DNA of 8,033 nucleotides from JBEIUL01 sp044356865. GTDB lineage: Bacteria > Planctomycetota > Phycisphaerae > Phycisphaerales > SM1A02. The notes below the pieces were generated by a model. It did not search any database, had not been told where the DNA came from, and saw only the letters and a program-made list of their open reading frames with translations. A program made the position numbers and the translations under genes. This document shows positions 1 through 5,828 of the stretch, piece after piece; position 1 is the first letter of the stretch; every line of letters starts with the position of its first letter. The stretch spans positions 1 through 8,033 of the forward strand of contig JBIKVN010000145.1 of NCBI GenBank assembly GCA_044356865.1, given 5' to 3'.

Positions 1-1077
1 TTCCAGCTGCGTGCGAAGGATGGCGCGATCATCTACTTCCGCTCGATGGAGTTCGGCTTTCCCTTCCGCTCCAAGGTCCTCATCGTGCCCCGCGGCACCG
101 AGTACGTCGGCTCGGCCCCCGACGGCAAGCCCGGTCACCGCTGGACGACGACCTACGGCCTCGTCGGGCTGAACGCCGACATCGCGCCGAACATCGTCGC
201 CGACGGGCAGAACGAGAAGGGGCTCGCCTTTGGCATGCTCTACCTGCCGGGCTATGCGAAGTGCCTCGCCCCCGATCCGGCCGCGAACGACCGCGCCCTC
301 GGCAGCTGGGAGGCCGGGATCTACCTGCTCTCGACCTGCGCCACCGTCGACGAGGCGGTGGCGGCGCTGCGCGGGAAGGTTCGCGTGACCGAGCAGGCCT
401 TCCCGCCCTTCGGCAGCCCGCTGCCGGTCCACTACTGGATCGGCGACGCCAGCGGCAAGGTCGCGATCGTCGAGTTCGTCGACGGCGTGATGGACGTGCA
501 CGACAACCCGTTCGGGACGCTCACCAACTCGCCGCCGTTCGACTGGCAGCGGATCAACCTATCGAACTACGTGAACCTCTCGCCGGTGAACGTGCCTTCG
601 GCCAGGCTCGGCGACGTCGAGGTGCCGAACTTCGGGCAGGGCAGCGGCTTTGTCGGCCTGCCCGGCGACCTCACGCCGCCCTCGCGGTTCGTGCGGGCGA
701 CGCTCTTCGCGCACTGGGCGACGCCGGCCCCGACCGCGACGGAGACGGTCAATCTCGGCTTCCACGTCCTGAACACCTTCGACATCTTCGACGGGGCGAT
801 CAAGAGCGACACCGGGAACCAGTCCGCGAACACCAAGGCGTTCCTCCCGTCGTCGGGGGCGCCGAAGGTCGTGAACACCGACACCACCGAGTGGGTCGTC
901 GCCCACGACCGCACGAACCTCAAGACCTACGTGCGGACCTACGGCGGCCTCGAGATCCAGATGGTCGACCTGAAGAAGATCGATTTCGCGCAGCCCGGGC
1001 TGCGGACGATCGATCTCCGGAACGACTTCGCGCCCGAGGACATCACCGCGAGGGCGGTGCCGCTCCCGGTCAAGTGA
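1..1077 (+). CDS. Choloylglycine hydrolase / penicillin V acylase family (linear amide C-N hydrolase), 5' partial
   Basis: The frame is open from base 1, so the Met codon at 46 is internal; 358 codons are visible before TGA. The first residues (FQLRAKDGAIIYFRSMEFG) match the start of mature Ntn hydrolases that hydrolyse linear amides such as bile-salt conjugates, penicillin V or acyl-homoserine lactones. By family spacing the nucleophile Cys sits about three codons left of the window. Counting the first visible codon as 1, I see Arg14 and Glu17 at the places of the family's Arg18 and Asp21, the N-E-K-G-L block at 71-75, Asn176 in L-T-N-S-P (family Asn175) and Arg229 in P-S-R-F-V-R (family Arg228). 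The substrate cannot be read from sequence. Any signal peptide is off-window. The next gene starts 55 bases later on the same strand. Family assignment is firm; bile-salt or penicillin specificity is unknown. Confidence 0.92.
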   Translation, partial: FQLRAKDGAIIYFRSMEFGFPFRSKVLIVPRGTEYVGSAPDGKPGHRWTTTYGLVGLNADIAPNIVADGQNEKGLAFGMLYLPGYAKCLAPDPAANDRALGSWEAGIYLLSTCATVDEAVAALRGKVRVTEQAFPPFGSPLPVHYWIGDASGKVAIVEFVDGVMDVHDNPFGTLTNSPPFDWQRINLSNYVNLSPVNVPSARLGDVEVPNFGQGSGFVGLPGDLTPPSRFVRATLFAHWATPAPTATETVNLGFHVLNTFDIFDGAIKSDTGNQSANTKAFLPSSGAPKVVNTDTTEWVVAHDRTNLKTYVRTYGGLEIQMVDLKKIDFAQPGLRTIDLRNDFAPEDITARAVPLPVK

Positions 1078-1132
1078 GGCGCGGCGAAGCGAGCCGGTTG
1101 CGGCGGGGAAACTCGGGGGCGATACTCGGGCG

Positions 1133-3886
1133 ATGATCCCGAGCCTCGTTGCCGTCGCATCGCTGGCCTTCGCGCCGCAGGTCCCGCCGGATCCCGCGGT
1201 CGCGGCCCTCGCGGCCCTGGACGGGCTTTCGCCCTCCTGGAACTCGCCCGGCCTCGACGCGGCCGGCTCGATGCCGATCGGGAACGGCACGCTCGGGGCG
1301 AACGTCTGGGTCGAGGGGAACGGCGACCTCGTGCTGCTGGTCGGGCACACCGACGCGTTCAGCGAGTGCGAGCGGCTGCTGAAGCTCGGCCGCGTGCGGA
1401 TCTCGTGCGATCCGCCGATGGAGGTCGCGAAGGGGTTTTCGCAGCGGCTCGATCTCGCGTCGGGCTCGATCACCGTCGAGGCCGATGGGGTGACGCTCGA
1501 GACGCTCGTCGACCTCGGCTCGCCGTCGATCCTGGTGCGCGTCGCCTCGCAGGCGCCGCGGACGGTGACGGCGCGGCTCGAGCATTGGCGCGGCGAGGAA
1601 CGTCGCCTGGCCGGAGGCGAGCTCAACTCGTCGTGGCTCATGCGCGACGCGCCCGACGCGGTCGCGGTGGTCGAGTCGGCCGACGTGGTCGTTCCCGACT
1701 CGCCCGCGGTGACCTGGTACCACCGGAACGAGCGGTCGTTCGTGCCCTTCACGCTCGGGCACCAGGGGCTCGAGTCGATCGCGGGCCGCGTGCCTGACCC
1801 CTTGCTCCACCGGACTTTCGGCGGGCGGATCGACGGCGACGGTCTCGTGCGGATCGACGCGAACTCGATGCGAAGCGAGAAGCCCGTGACCGAGGCCACG
1901 GTCCGCATCGTGACCCGCTGCGCCCAGGATCCCGACGCCGTGTCGTTCCTCGCGGCGCTCGATCGCGCGGCGGCCGCGACCGGCTCGTTCACCGACGCCG
2001 CCCGCCGCACCGCCGACGGGTGGCGGGCCCGCTGGACCTCGTCGTGGGTCTTCCTCGATCCGCCGGCGCGGTCCGAGGCGCTCGCTTCCCCGCACCCGTT
2101 CCGCGTCGGGTTCGATTCCGACGAGCGGAACCTCTTTCGCGGCACGCTGCGCGAGGTGCAGTTCGTGCCTCGGCCCTTGGCCGCCCGCGAGATGCCCGAA
2201 CCGGTCGGCGACGGGATGATCTTCGGACGCGGGATCGGCGACTCGATGGACTCCGAGGCGATACCGGCCGTCGCGGGCGGCTTCACGATCCGTGCGATCG
2301 TGAACCCCGAGGCCGCCGGCCACACCGGTCGCATCGTCGACAAGCTCACCGCGGGGCGTTCGGACGGTTTCCTTCTCGACCTCCAGGCCGGGAAGCTTCG
2401 CGCGGTGGTCGGCGAGACGATCGTGCCGACCGACGCGGCGCCGCCCGCGGGCGTCGAGACCGCGGTCGCCCTGGTCGTCGACGAGGCCGGCGGCGAGGCG
2501 AGCGTCTGGATGGATGGGAAGGAAGTCGCTCGCGGCGGCTTGCGAGGCCGCGGCGTCACCGTCTCCGAGGCCTACGCCCTGCAGCGATTCGCGGCCGCCG
2601 CCGCCGCGGGCGGCGAGTTCCCGGTGAAGTTCAACGGGTCGATCTTCACCGTCGCCCCGCGGCCCATCGATGGCCAGCCGTGGAACGACGACTACCGACG
2701 CTGGGGCGGGAGCTACTGGTGGCAGAACACGCGGCTGCCGTACCACGGCATGCTCGCCCGCGGCGACGGCGACCTGACCGGGCCGCTCTTCGACTTCTAC
2801 GCCCGCGTGGCCCCGGCCGCCGCGGCCCGCGCCGCCGCGTACTGGGGGTGCGAGGGCGTCGTCTTCCCCGAGACGATCACGACGTTCGGGATGTGCGGGA
2901 ACGGCGATTACGGGTGGAAGCGCGAGGGCCTCGCGGCGAACGACGTCGACTGCCCGTGGTGGAAGCACGAGTGGACGCAGGGGCCCGAGCTCGTCGCGAT
3001 GATGCTCGACCGCTGGGAGTGGCTCGGCGAGCGCGACCGGCTGGAATCGCAGGCGATCCCGATGGCCCGCGAGGTGGTGCGCTACTTCCTGTCGCGGTTC
3101 CCGACCGACGCGGACGGGAAACTCTCGATCACGCCGACGCAATCGCTCGAGACCTACTGGCACGGCGTGCGGAACGACCTGCCGACGGTCGCGGGGCTGC
3201 ACGAGATTTCGCGGCGGCTCGCGGCGCTGCCCGAGGACGCGGGAACGGCCGAGGATCGCGAGCTCTGGAAGCGGCTCGCCGCGGTCCTGCCGCCGGTCCC
3301 GATGACCGAGCCCGCCGACGGCTCGCCCCGCCGCTTCCTTCCCGCGGCCGAGTTCTCGCCGCAACGGAGCAACAGCGAAAATCCCGAGCTGTATGCGATC
3401 TGGCCGTTCAACCTCTCGGGCGTCGGTCGCGGGCTGCTCGCCGAGGGACGCGCCTCGTACGAGGGCCGCATCGAACGCATGACCCACGGCTGGACGCAGG
3501 ACGGCATGCAGGCGGCGCGGCTCGGCCTCGCCGACGAGGCGGCCGCGAACCTGCTCGCGAAGATCCGCAACACGAACCCCGCCTTTCGCTTCCCGACATT
3601 TTGGGGCCCCAACTTCGATTGGGTGCCCGACCAGTGCCACGGCGGGAACCTGCTGAGTGTGACCCAGGAGATGCTGCTGCAGGCGGCGGGGGGGAAGATC
3701 ATCCTGTGCCCCGCGCTGCCGACCGACTGGTCGGGCTCGTTCCGGCTGCACGCGCCGGGGCGCACGGTGGTGACGGCCGAAGTCGGCGACGGAGAGATCC
3801 GCGGGCTCGATGTCCAGCCGCCCGAGCGGCGCCAGGATGTCGTGGCGGGTTGGGGGTGGACGATCGTGGACGGGAGCGTGAAGTAG
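1133..3886 (+). CDS. Exported DUF5703-like / six-hairpin glycosidase-like protein with inserted LamG-like segment
   Basis: This 917-residue protein probably acts on polysaccharide outside the cytoplasm; the substrate is not known. Residues 1-14 form a short hydrophobic export signal ending A-F-A, unusual in having no Lys or Arg. Residues 35-305 resemble the DUF5703 beta domain found before GH95-like barrels (S-M-P-I-G-N-G, then L-L-K-L-G-R-V-R-I). Residues about 311-478 resemble LamG/concanavalin-like folds. Residues 479-850 look like an alpha/alpha barrel: Y-x-L-Q-R-F, P-V-K-F-N-G-S-I-F-T-V (497-507), W-W-Q-N-T-R, P-E-T at 579-581, I-T-P-T-Q-S-L-E-T-Y-W (666-676), E-N-P-E-L-Y-A (749-755), G-W-T-Q-D-G and W-G-P-N-F-D-W-V-P-D-Q-C-H-G-G. 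A beta tail ends in the Q-D-V-V type motif. Catalytic residues cannot be assigned safely; Glu580, Glu673 and Asp790 are candidates. The ATG at 1133 is the only Met/Val start before the signal peptide; its ribosome site is weak (GGGGG at 1115-1119). Confidence 0.85.
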   Translation: MIPSLVAVASLAFAPQVPPDPAVAALAALDGLSPSWNSPGLDAAGSMPIGNGTLGANVWVEGNGDLVLLVGHTDAFSECERLLKLGRVRISCDPPMEVAKGFSQRLDLASGSITVEADGVTLETLVDLGSPSILVRVASQAPRTVTARLEHWRGEERRLAGGELNSSWLMRDAPDAVAVVESADVVVPDSPAVTWYHRNERSFVPFTLGHQGLESIAGRVPDPLLHRTFGGRIDGDGLVRIDANSMRSEKPVTEATVRIVTRCAQDPDAVSFLAALDRAAAATGSFTDAARRTADGWRARWTSSWVFLDPPARSEALASPHPFRVGFDSDERNLFRGTLREVQFVPRPLAAREMPEPVGDGMIFGRGIGDSMDSEAIPAVAGGFTIRAIVNPEAAGHTGRIVDKLTAGRSDGFLLDLQAGKLRAVVGETIVPTDAAPPAGVETAVALVVDEAGGEASVWMDGKEVARGGLRGRGVTVSEAYALQRFAAAAAAGGEFPVKFNGSIFTVAPRPIDGQPWNDDYRRWGGSYWWQNTRLPYHGMLARGDGDLTGPLFDFYARVAPAAAARAAAYWGCEGVVFPETITTFGMCGNGDYGWKREGLAANDVDCPWWKHEWTQGPELVAMMLDRWEWLGERDRLESQAIPMAREVVRYFLSRFPTDADGKLSITPTQSLETYWHGVRNDLPTVAGLHEISRRLAALPEDAGTAEDRELWKRLAAVLPPVPMTEPADGSPRRFLPAAEFSPQRSNSENPELYAIWPFNLSGVGRGLLAEGRASYEGRIERMTHGWTQDGMQAARLGLADEAAANLLAKIRNTNPAFRFPTFWGPNFDWVPDQCHGGNLLSVTQEMLLQAAGGKIILCPALPTDWSGSFRLHAPGRTVVTAEVGDGEIRGLDVQPPERRQDVVAGWGWTIVDGSVK

Positions 3887-3888
3887 GA

Positions 3889-3917
3889 AACGGCGTCCGT
3901 TCGCGCCGGTCGCCGTT
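3889..3917 (+). terminator. Possible stem-loop terminator after the large hydrolase
   Basis: Perfect 7-base arms AACGGCG and CGCCGTT are separated by 15 bases, starting 2 bases after the TAG stop. There is no T tract behind it, so it is not a canonical intrinsic terminator. It may instead protect the 3' end, or be chance in GC-rich DNA. Confidence 0.3.
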
Positions 3918-4000
3918 GACCCAGCAAGCCCATGGAGCGTCGGCCGGACCGTCCTCCCCACTGACCGGCACGACGCTCATCGCGCGACGCGGCACTGGGG

Positions 4001-4021
4001 GCGTCGGTCCGCGACCGACGC
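4001..4021. repeat. Strong 9-bp inverted repeat (hairpin)
   Basis: Arms GCGTCGGTC and GACCGACGC are perfectly complementary around a 3-base CGC loop. This is the strongest hairpin in the gap behind the large hydrolase gene. No T run follows on either strand. It could end the upstream transcript, be part of a structured RNA, or bind a protein. Confidence 0.55.
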
Positions 4022-4080
4022 GGGACGAGGACGGCGTTCATCGCGAGCTCAAGCCGCGTACGGCTATCGCTTTCATCCAA

Positions 4081-4097
4081 GGCGGTCGCGGACCGCC
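4081..4097. repeat. 7-bp inverted repeat (hairpin)
   Basis: Arms GGCGGTC and GACCGCC are perfect around a GCG loop. The inner half of each arm (GGTC/GACC) with a 3-base G/C loop copies the inner part of the hairpin at 4001-4021, so the two may belong to one structured element. Confidence 0.45.
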
Positions 4098-4248
4098 CAC
4101 CCAGCGTCGGCCTGCGGCCGGCGCGAAATGGCATCGGGCCACTTCTCGGTCCCGATCTCATGTGTCCGGCCCCGAAAATCTCCCTCTTTTCTTCCAGCCC
4201 CGGCCTTTGACCCCTGCGGCCGTCTATCTTGCCGACTCGGCGTCTCGG

Positions 4249-4260
4249 CCCTTGGAGGGG
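4249..4260 (+). promoter_or_regulatory. Shared leader element, copy 1
   Basis: CCCTTGGAGGGG lies 47 bases before the ATG at 4296. It matches 11 of 12 bases with an element 54 bases before the paralogue's start at 5110. It contains a GGAGG-like core too far from the ATG to be the direct ribosome site. Common origin of the two leaders or a shared control site are both possible. Confidence 0.4.
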
Positions 4261-4279
4261 GCCGACCGACCGCGGCTAC

Positions 4280-4291
4280 AGGGGAAAAGGG
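4280..4291 (+). promoter_or_regulatory. Ribosome binding site fixing the start at 4296
   Basis: The purine run AGGGGAAAAGGG sits directly before the ATG at 4296. The ATG follows 4 bases after the AAGGG part and 11 after the AGGGG part. It supports this ATG over the in-frame ATG at 4128, because the signal peptide also begins at 4296. Confidence 0.65.
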
Positions 4292-4295
4292 AAAC

Positions 4296-4940
4296 ATGAA
4301 CAGCGTGATTCGTGCGGCGTCCATCGCCGCGTTGGCATCCGTCGCCTCGGTCGAGGCCGGCATTTTCACGTATTCCGCGCAAGACCTGACCGCCGGCATC
4401 TCGAGCGGTGGGGCCGGCGACGAGGCCACCTTCAACGGGCTCACCGGCTGGTACGGCTCGCGGGCCCACAGCGAGTTCGGGTTCCTGCAATTCGCGTCGA
4501 TCGGGTCGTCCCTCATGGACAACCAGTTCAGCGTGACGGCGAGGGCCTTCGTCAATGCAACTTCCCCCGGGTACGGCGGCTACGACGCCTACGCCTCGTA
4601 TGAACTCGACTTCACGGTCACCGAGGATGCGATCGCCACGATCTACGTGGACCTCGGGAACGAGATGCCGCAGGGCTCGAACCTGAGCATGGCCCTGAGC
4701 GGTCCGGGCGGCAGCGTCTACTCCGCCTTCGGGGTCGACGAGACGATCTTCAACCGGACCCTTCTCGCCGGGACTTACCGGATGATCGCCCTGATCTGGA
4801 CCACGGCCCCCTCGGCCGGTGACTTCGCGAACGAGTCGTGGCTCACTTTCTCGATGAACGCGATCCCGGTGCCGGGCCCGGCGGGAGTGGCGGTTTTTGG
4901 TGTTCTCGGGCTGGCGGGATCCCGCCGGCGGGTTCGCTGA
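4296..4940 (+). CDS. Secreted protein with PEP-CTERM-like (VPGP) sorting tail, paralogue A
   Basis: A 214-residue protein of unknown function. Residues 1-21 form a signal peptide (Arg6, then a hydrophobic Ala-rich stretch ending V-E-A-G). The mature part is Gly-, Ser- and aromatic-rich, has no Cys and reads as beta-strand-rich. The tail from residue 192 is V-P-G-P, a hydrophobic segment (V-A-V-F-G-V-L-G-L-A) and AGSRRRVR, the layout of a PEP-CTERM anchor cut by an exosortase, but with Gly instead of Glu in the motif. Known biology of such tails points to export, processing and attachment to the surface or matrix. The in-frame extension back to 4128 is rejected because it would bury the signal peptide. 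The next gene is a clear paralogue: both share T-Y-S, A-G-I-S, P-G-Y-G-G-Y, F-T-V-T-E-D-A and the tail. Confidence 0.85.
   Translation: MNSVIRAASIAALASVASVEAGIFTYSAQDLTAGISSGGAGDEATFNGLTGWYGSRAHSEFGFLQFASIGSSLMDNQFSVTARAFVNATSPGYGGYDAYASYELDFTVTEDAIATIYVDLGNEMPQGSNLSMALSGPGGSVYSAFGVDETIFNRTLLAGTYRMIALIWTTAPSAGDFANESWLTFSMNAIPVPGPAGVAVFGVLGLAGSRRRVR
4913..4932. repeat. Two overlapping perfect palindromes at the end of paralogue A
   Basis: GGCGGGATCCCGCC (4913-4926) overlaps CCCGCCGGCGGG (4921-4932), just before the TGA at 4938-4940. They encode the Gly-Ser-Arg end of the sorting tail, so the codons alone may account for part of the pattern. They could form mutually exclusive hairpins at the 3' end of the message. 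No T run follows. Confidence 0.5.
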
Positions 4941-4976
4941 GGGCGGGGTTTGGAGACTGAGTTCTCGGGCGTTGAG

Positions 4977-4991
4977 CGGCAGAATTGTTGC
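4977..4991 (+). promoter_or_regulatory. Candidate sigma-54-type promoter for paralogue B
   Basis: CGGCAG, five bases (AATTG), then TTGC agrees with the sigma-54 layout TGGCAC-N5-TTGC, with the invariant GG (4978-4979) and GC (4990-4991) exactly 10 bases apart. It lies in the 169-base gap between the two paralogues and would give a leader of about 107 bases. No activator gene or upstream activator site is visible. A chance match is possible. Confidence 0.35.
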
Positions 4992-5055
4992 CGCGTGAAC
5001 CGTTCCGGGGCCTCATGAGTGGTTTCGTCCGGTATCGTCCGGGCTCGCGCCGCGT

Positions 5056-5067
5056 CCCTAGGAGGGG
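5056..5067 (+). promoter_or_regulatory. Shared leader element, copy 2
   Basis: CCCTAGGAGGGG lies 54 bases before the ATG at 5110 and differs by one base from the element at 4249-4260. CCGCGG follows both copies (4270-4275 and 5070-5075), though at different distances. Confidence 0.4.
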
Positions 5068-5093
5068 TTCCGCGGACGCTGGGAAAGCCTTTC

Positions 5094-5099
5094 GGGAGG
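5094..5099 (+). promoter_or_regulatory. Ribosome binding site for paralogue B
   Basis: GGGAGG is followed by AAAAAGGGTC and the ATG at 5110, a spacing of 10 bases. It is the best Shine-Dalgarno match in the window. Confidence 0.75.
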
Positions 5100-5109
5100 A
5101 AAAAGGGTC

Positions 5110-5751
5110 ATGAAGAAGAGCATTGTTTTCGCGTCGCTGGTCCTCGGCTCCGTCGCATCGACGGTCGAGGCGGGCGTCCTCACCTATTCCAATCGCCAGC
5201 TGGTCGCCGGCATCTCGAACGGCGTCACGGCCGACGCGGTGACCGACAGCTCGTTCGATCCGTGGTTCGGATCGAGGTACGGCACCGCCGACGGTCTCGT
5301 CCAGTTCGCGGGCATCGGCTCGTCGCTCTTCTCTGACCAGTTCACCATCTCGGCGAATGCGGCCCTCTCTGCGAACGTTCCGGGCTACGGCGGGTACGAG
5401 GCGTACAGCAACTTCACCCTGAACTTCACGGTGACCGAAGACGCGTTCGTGACCTTCTTCCTCGACATGGGGGCCACGGGTGCCGAGGGGGCGGTCCTGG
5501 TCCTCGAGTGCATGGGGCCGTCGGCTCCGGTCTTCTCCCACACCCAGTCGGTGGTCGCGAACTTCACGCGGACGCTTGCCGCCGGCGACTACTCGCTGTT
5601 CGGAAGCATCTATCTCTCGGTCCCGTCCGAGGGCACCCTGCTGAACTCGGGCCTGGTCTCGGTCGCCGCGAATGCGGTGGCGGTGCCGGCTCCGGCGGCT
5701 CTGGCGGCCTTCGGGCTCCTCGGGCTGGCCGGTTCCCGTCGGCGGCGGTAA
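5110..5751 (+). CDS. Secreted protein with PEP-CTERM-like (VPAP) sorting tail, paralogue B
   Basis: A 213-residue protein of unknown function, paralogous to the gene 169 bases upstream. Residues 1-21 are a classical signal peptide (M-K-K, a hydrophobic core, then V-E-A-G). The mature part is beta-rich, with P-G-Y-G-G-Y-E-A-Y and F-T-V-T-E-D-A shared with its neighbour and a single Cys in L-E-C-M-G. The sorting tail begins at residue 192, as in the neighbour: V-P-A-P, hydrophobic A-A-F-G-L-L-G-L-A, then GSRRRR. Export followed by removal of the tail by an exosortase at the membrane is the family expectation; no exosortase gene is in the window. The strong ribosome site and M-K-K start fix the ATG at 5110. 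The mid-region is less similar between the two, which suggests an old duplication rather than a recent copy. Confidence 0.87.
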   Translation: MKKSIVFASLVLGSVASTVEAGVLTYSNRQLVAGISNGVTADAVTDSSFDPWFGSRYGTADGLVQFAGIGSSLFSDQFTISANAALSANVPGYGGYEAYSNFTLNFTVTEDAFVTFFLDMGATGAEGAVLVLECMGPSAPVFSHTQSVVANFTRTLAAGDYSLFGSIYLSVPSEGTLLNSGLVSVAANAVAVPAPAALAAFGLLGLAGSRRRR

Positions 5752-5783
5752 GTGATCCTGGCGGGATCCGAGGGGAGTTCAAG

Positions 5784-5805
5784 CCAGTGCGGTCGACTGC
5801 GCTGG
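5784..5805 (+). terminator. Candidate 3'-end hairpin for paralogue B
   Basis: Arms 5784-5792 and 5797-5805 pair over 9 positions around a TCGA loop in the plus-strand RNA, including two G-U pairs. In the minus-strand RNA the same two positions become A-C mismatches, so the structure favours plus-strand transcripts. No T tract follows, so Rho-independent action is doubtful. Confidence 0.4.
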
Positions 5806-5806
5806 T

Positions 5807-5826
5807 CTGTCGCCGCGCGGCGACAG
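5807..5826. terminator. Perfect 20-base palindrome between convergent genes
   Basis: CTGTCGCCGC is followed at once by its exact reverse complement. It ends 2 bases before the stop codon of the minus-strand PLP enzyme and lies 55 bases after paralogue B. It could act as an end signal for both converging transcripts, with a stem of about 8 bp and a 4-base loop. There is no T run on either side. Confidence 0.5.
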
Positions 5827-5828
5827 CC

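Larger units (their letters stand above)
3887..4295. other. 409-base intergenic region rich in inverted repeats, no gene recognised
   Basis: No frame here gives a recognisable protein or a convincing start with a ribosome site. Inverted repeats are dense between 3889 and 4156: arms 3889-3895/3911-3917, 4001-4009/4013-4021, 4052-4056/4061-4065, 4081-4087/4091-4097, 4108-4112/4116-4120 and 4133-4138/4151-4156. An imperfect direct repeat (13 of 15 bases) occurs at 3970-3984 and 4031-4045, flanking the strongest hairpin. From about 4172 the sequence becomes pyrimidine-rich and locally less GC-rich, then runs into the leader of the secreted protein that starts at 4296. It must hold the end signals of the hydrolase transcript and the promoter of the downstream gene. 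Confidence 0.7.

Noticed and set aside
559..2559. Another long minus-strand open frame covering the end of the Ntn hydrolase and the start of the large hydrolase
   Set aside because: It spans two real genes and their gap, has low-complexity Ser/Arg/Pro composition, and has no ribosome site or domain.
1070..3961. A long open frame on the minus strand, about as long as the hydrolase gene opposite to it
   Set aside because: It is Arg-, Gly- and Pro-rich with no recognisable domain, and mirrors the GC-biased codons of the plus-strand gene, which has clear family motifs throughout. It is a shadow.
4207..4230. TTGACC followed by TATCTT, resembling sigma-70 -35 and -10 boxes
   Set aside because: The spacer is only 12 bases, too short for a working sigma-70 promoter, and the -10 match is weak.
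4128..4295. In-frame upstream ATG giving a 56-residue extension of paralogue A
   Set aside because: The extension would place the signal peptide internally; the ATG at 4296 has a purine-rich ribosome site and matches the paralogue's start.
2020..4299. A plus-strand frame running through the hydrolase gene into the gap
   Set aside because: The translation is an Arg-rich frame-shifted reading of the hydrolase with no family features.
4911..5769. A 12-base exact repeat, CTGGCGGGATCC, at the end of paralogue A and just after paralogue B
   Set aside because: One copy is coding and the other is past the stop; at this GC content and length a chance match is quite possible.
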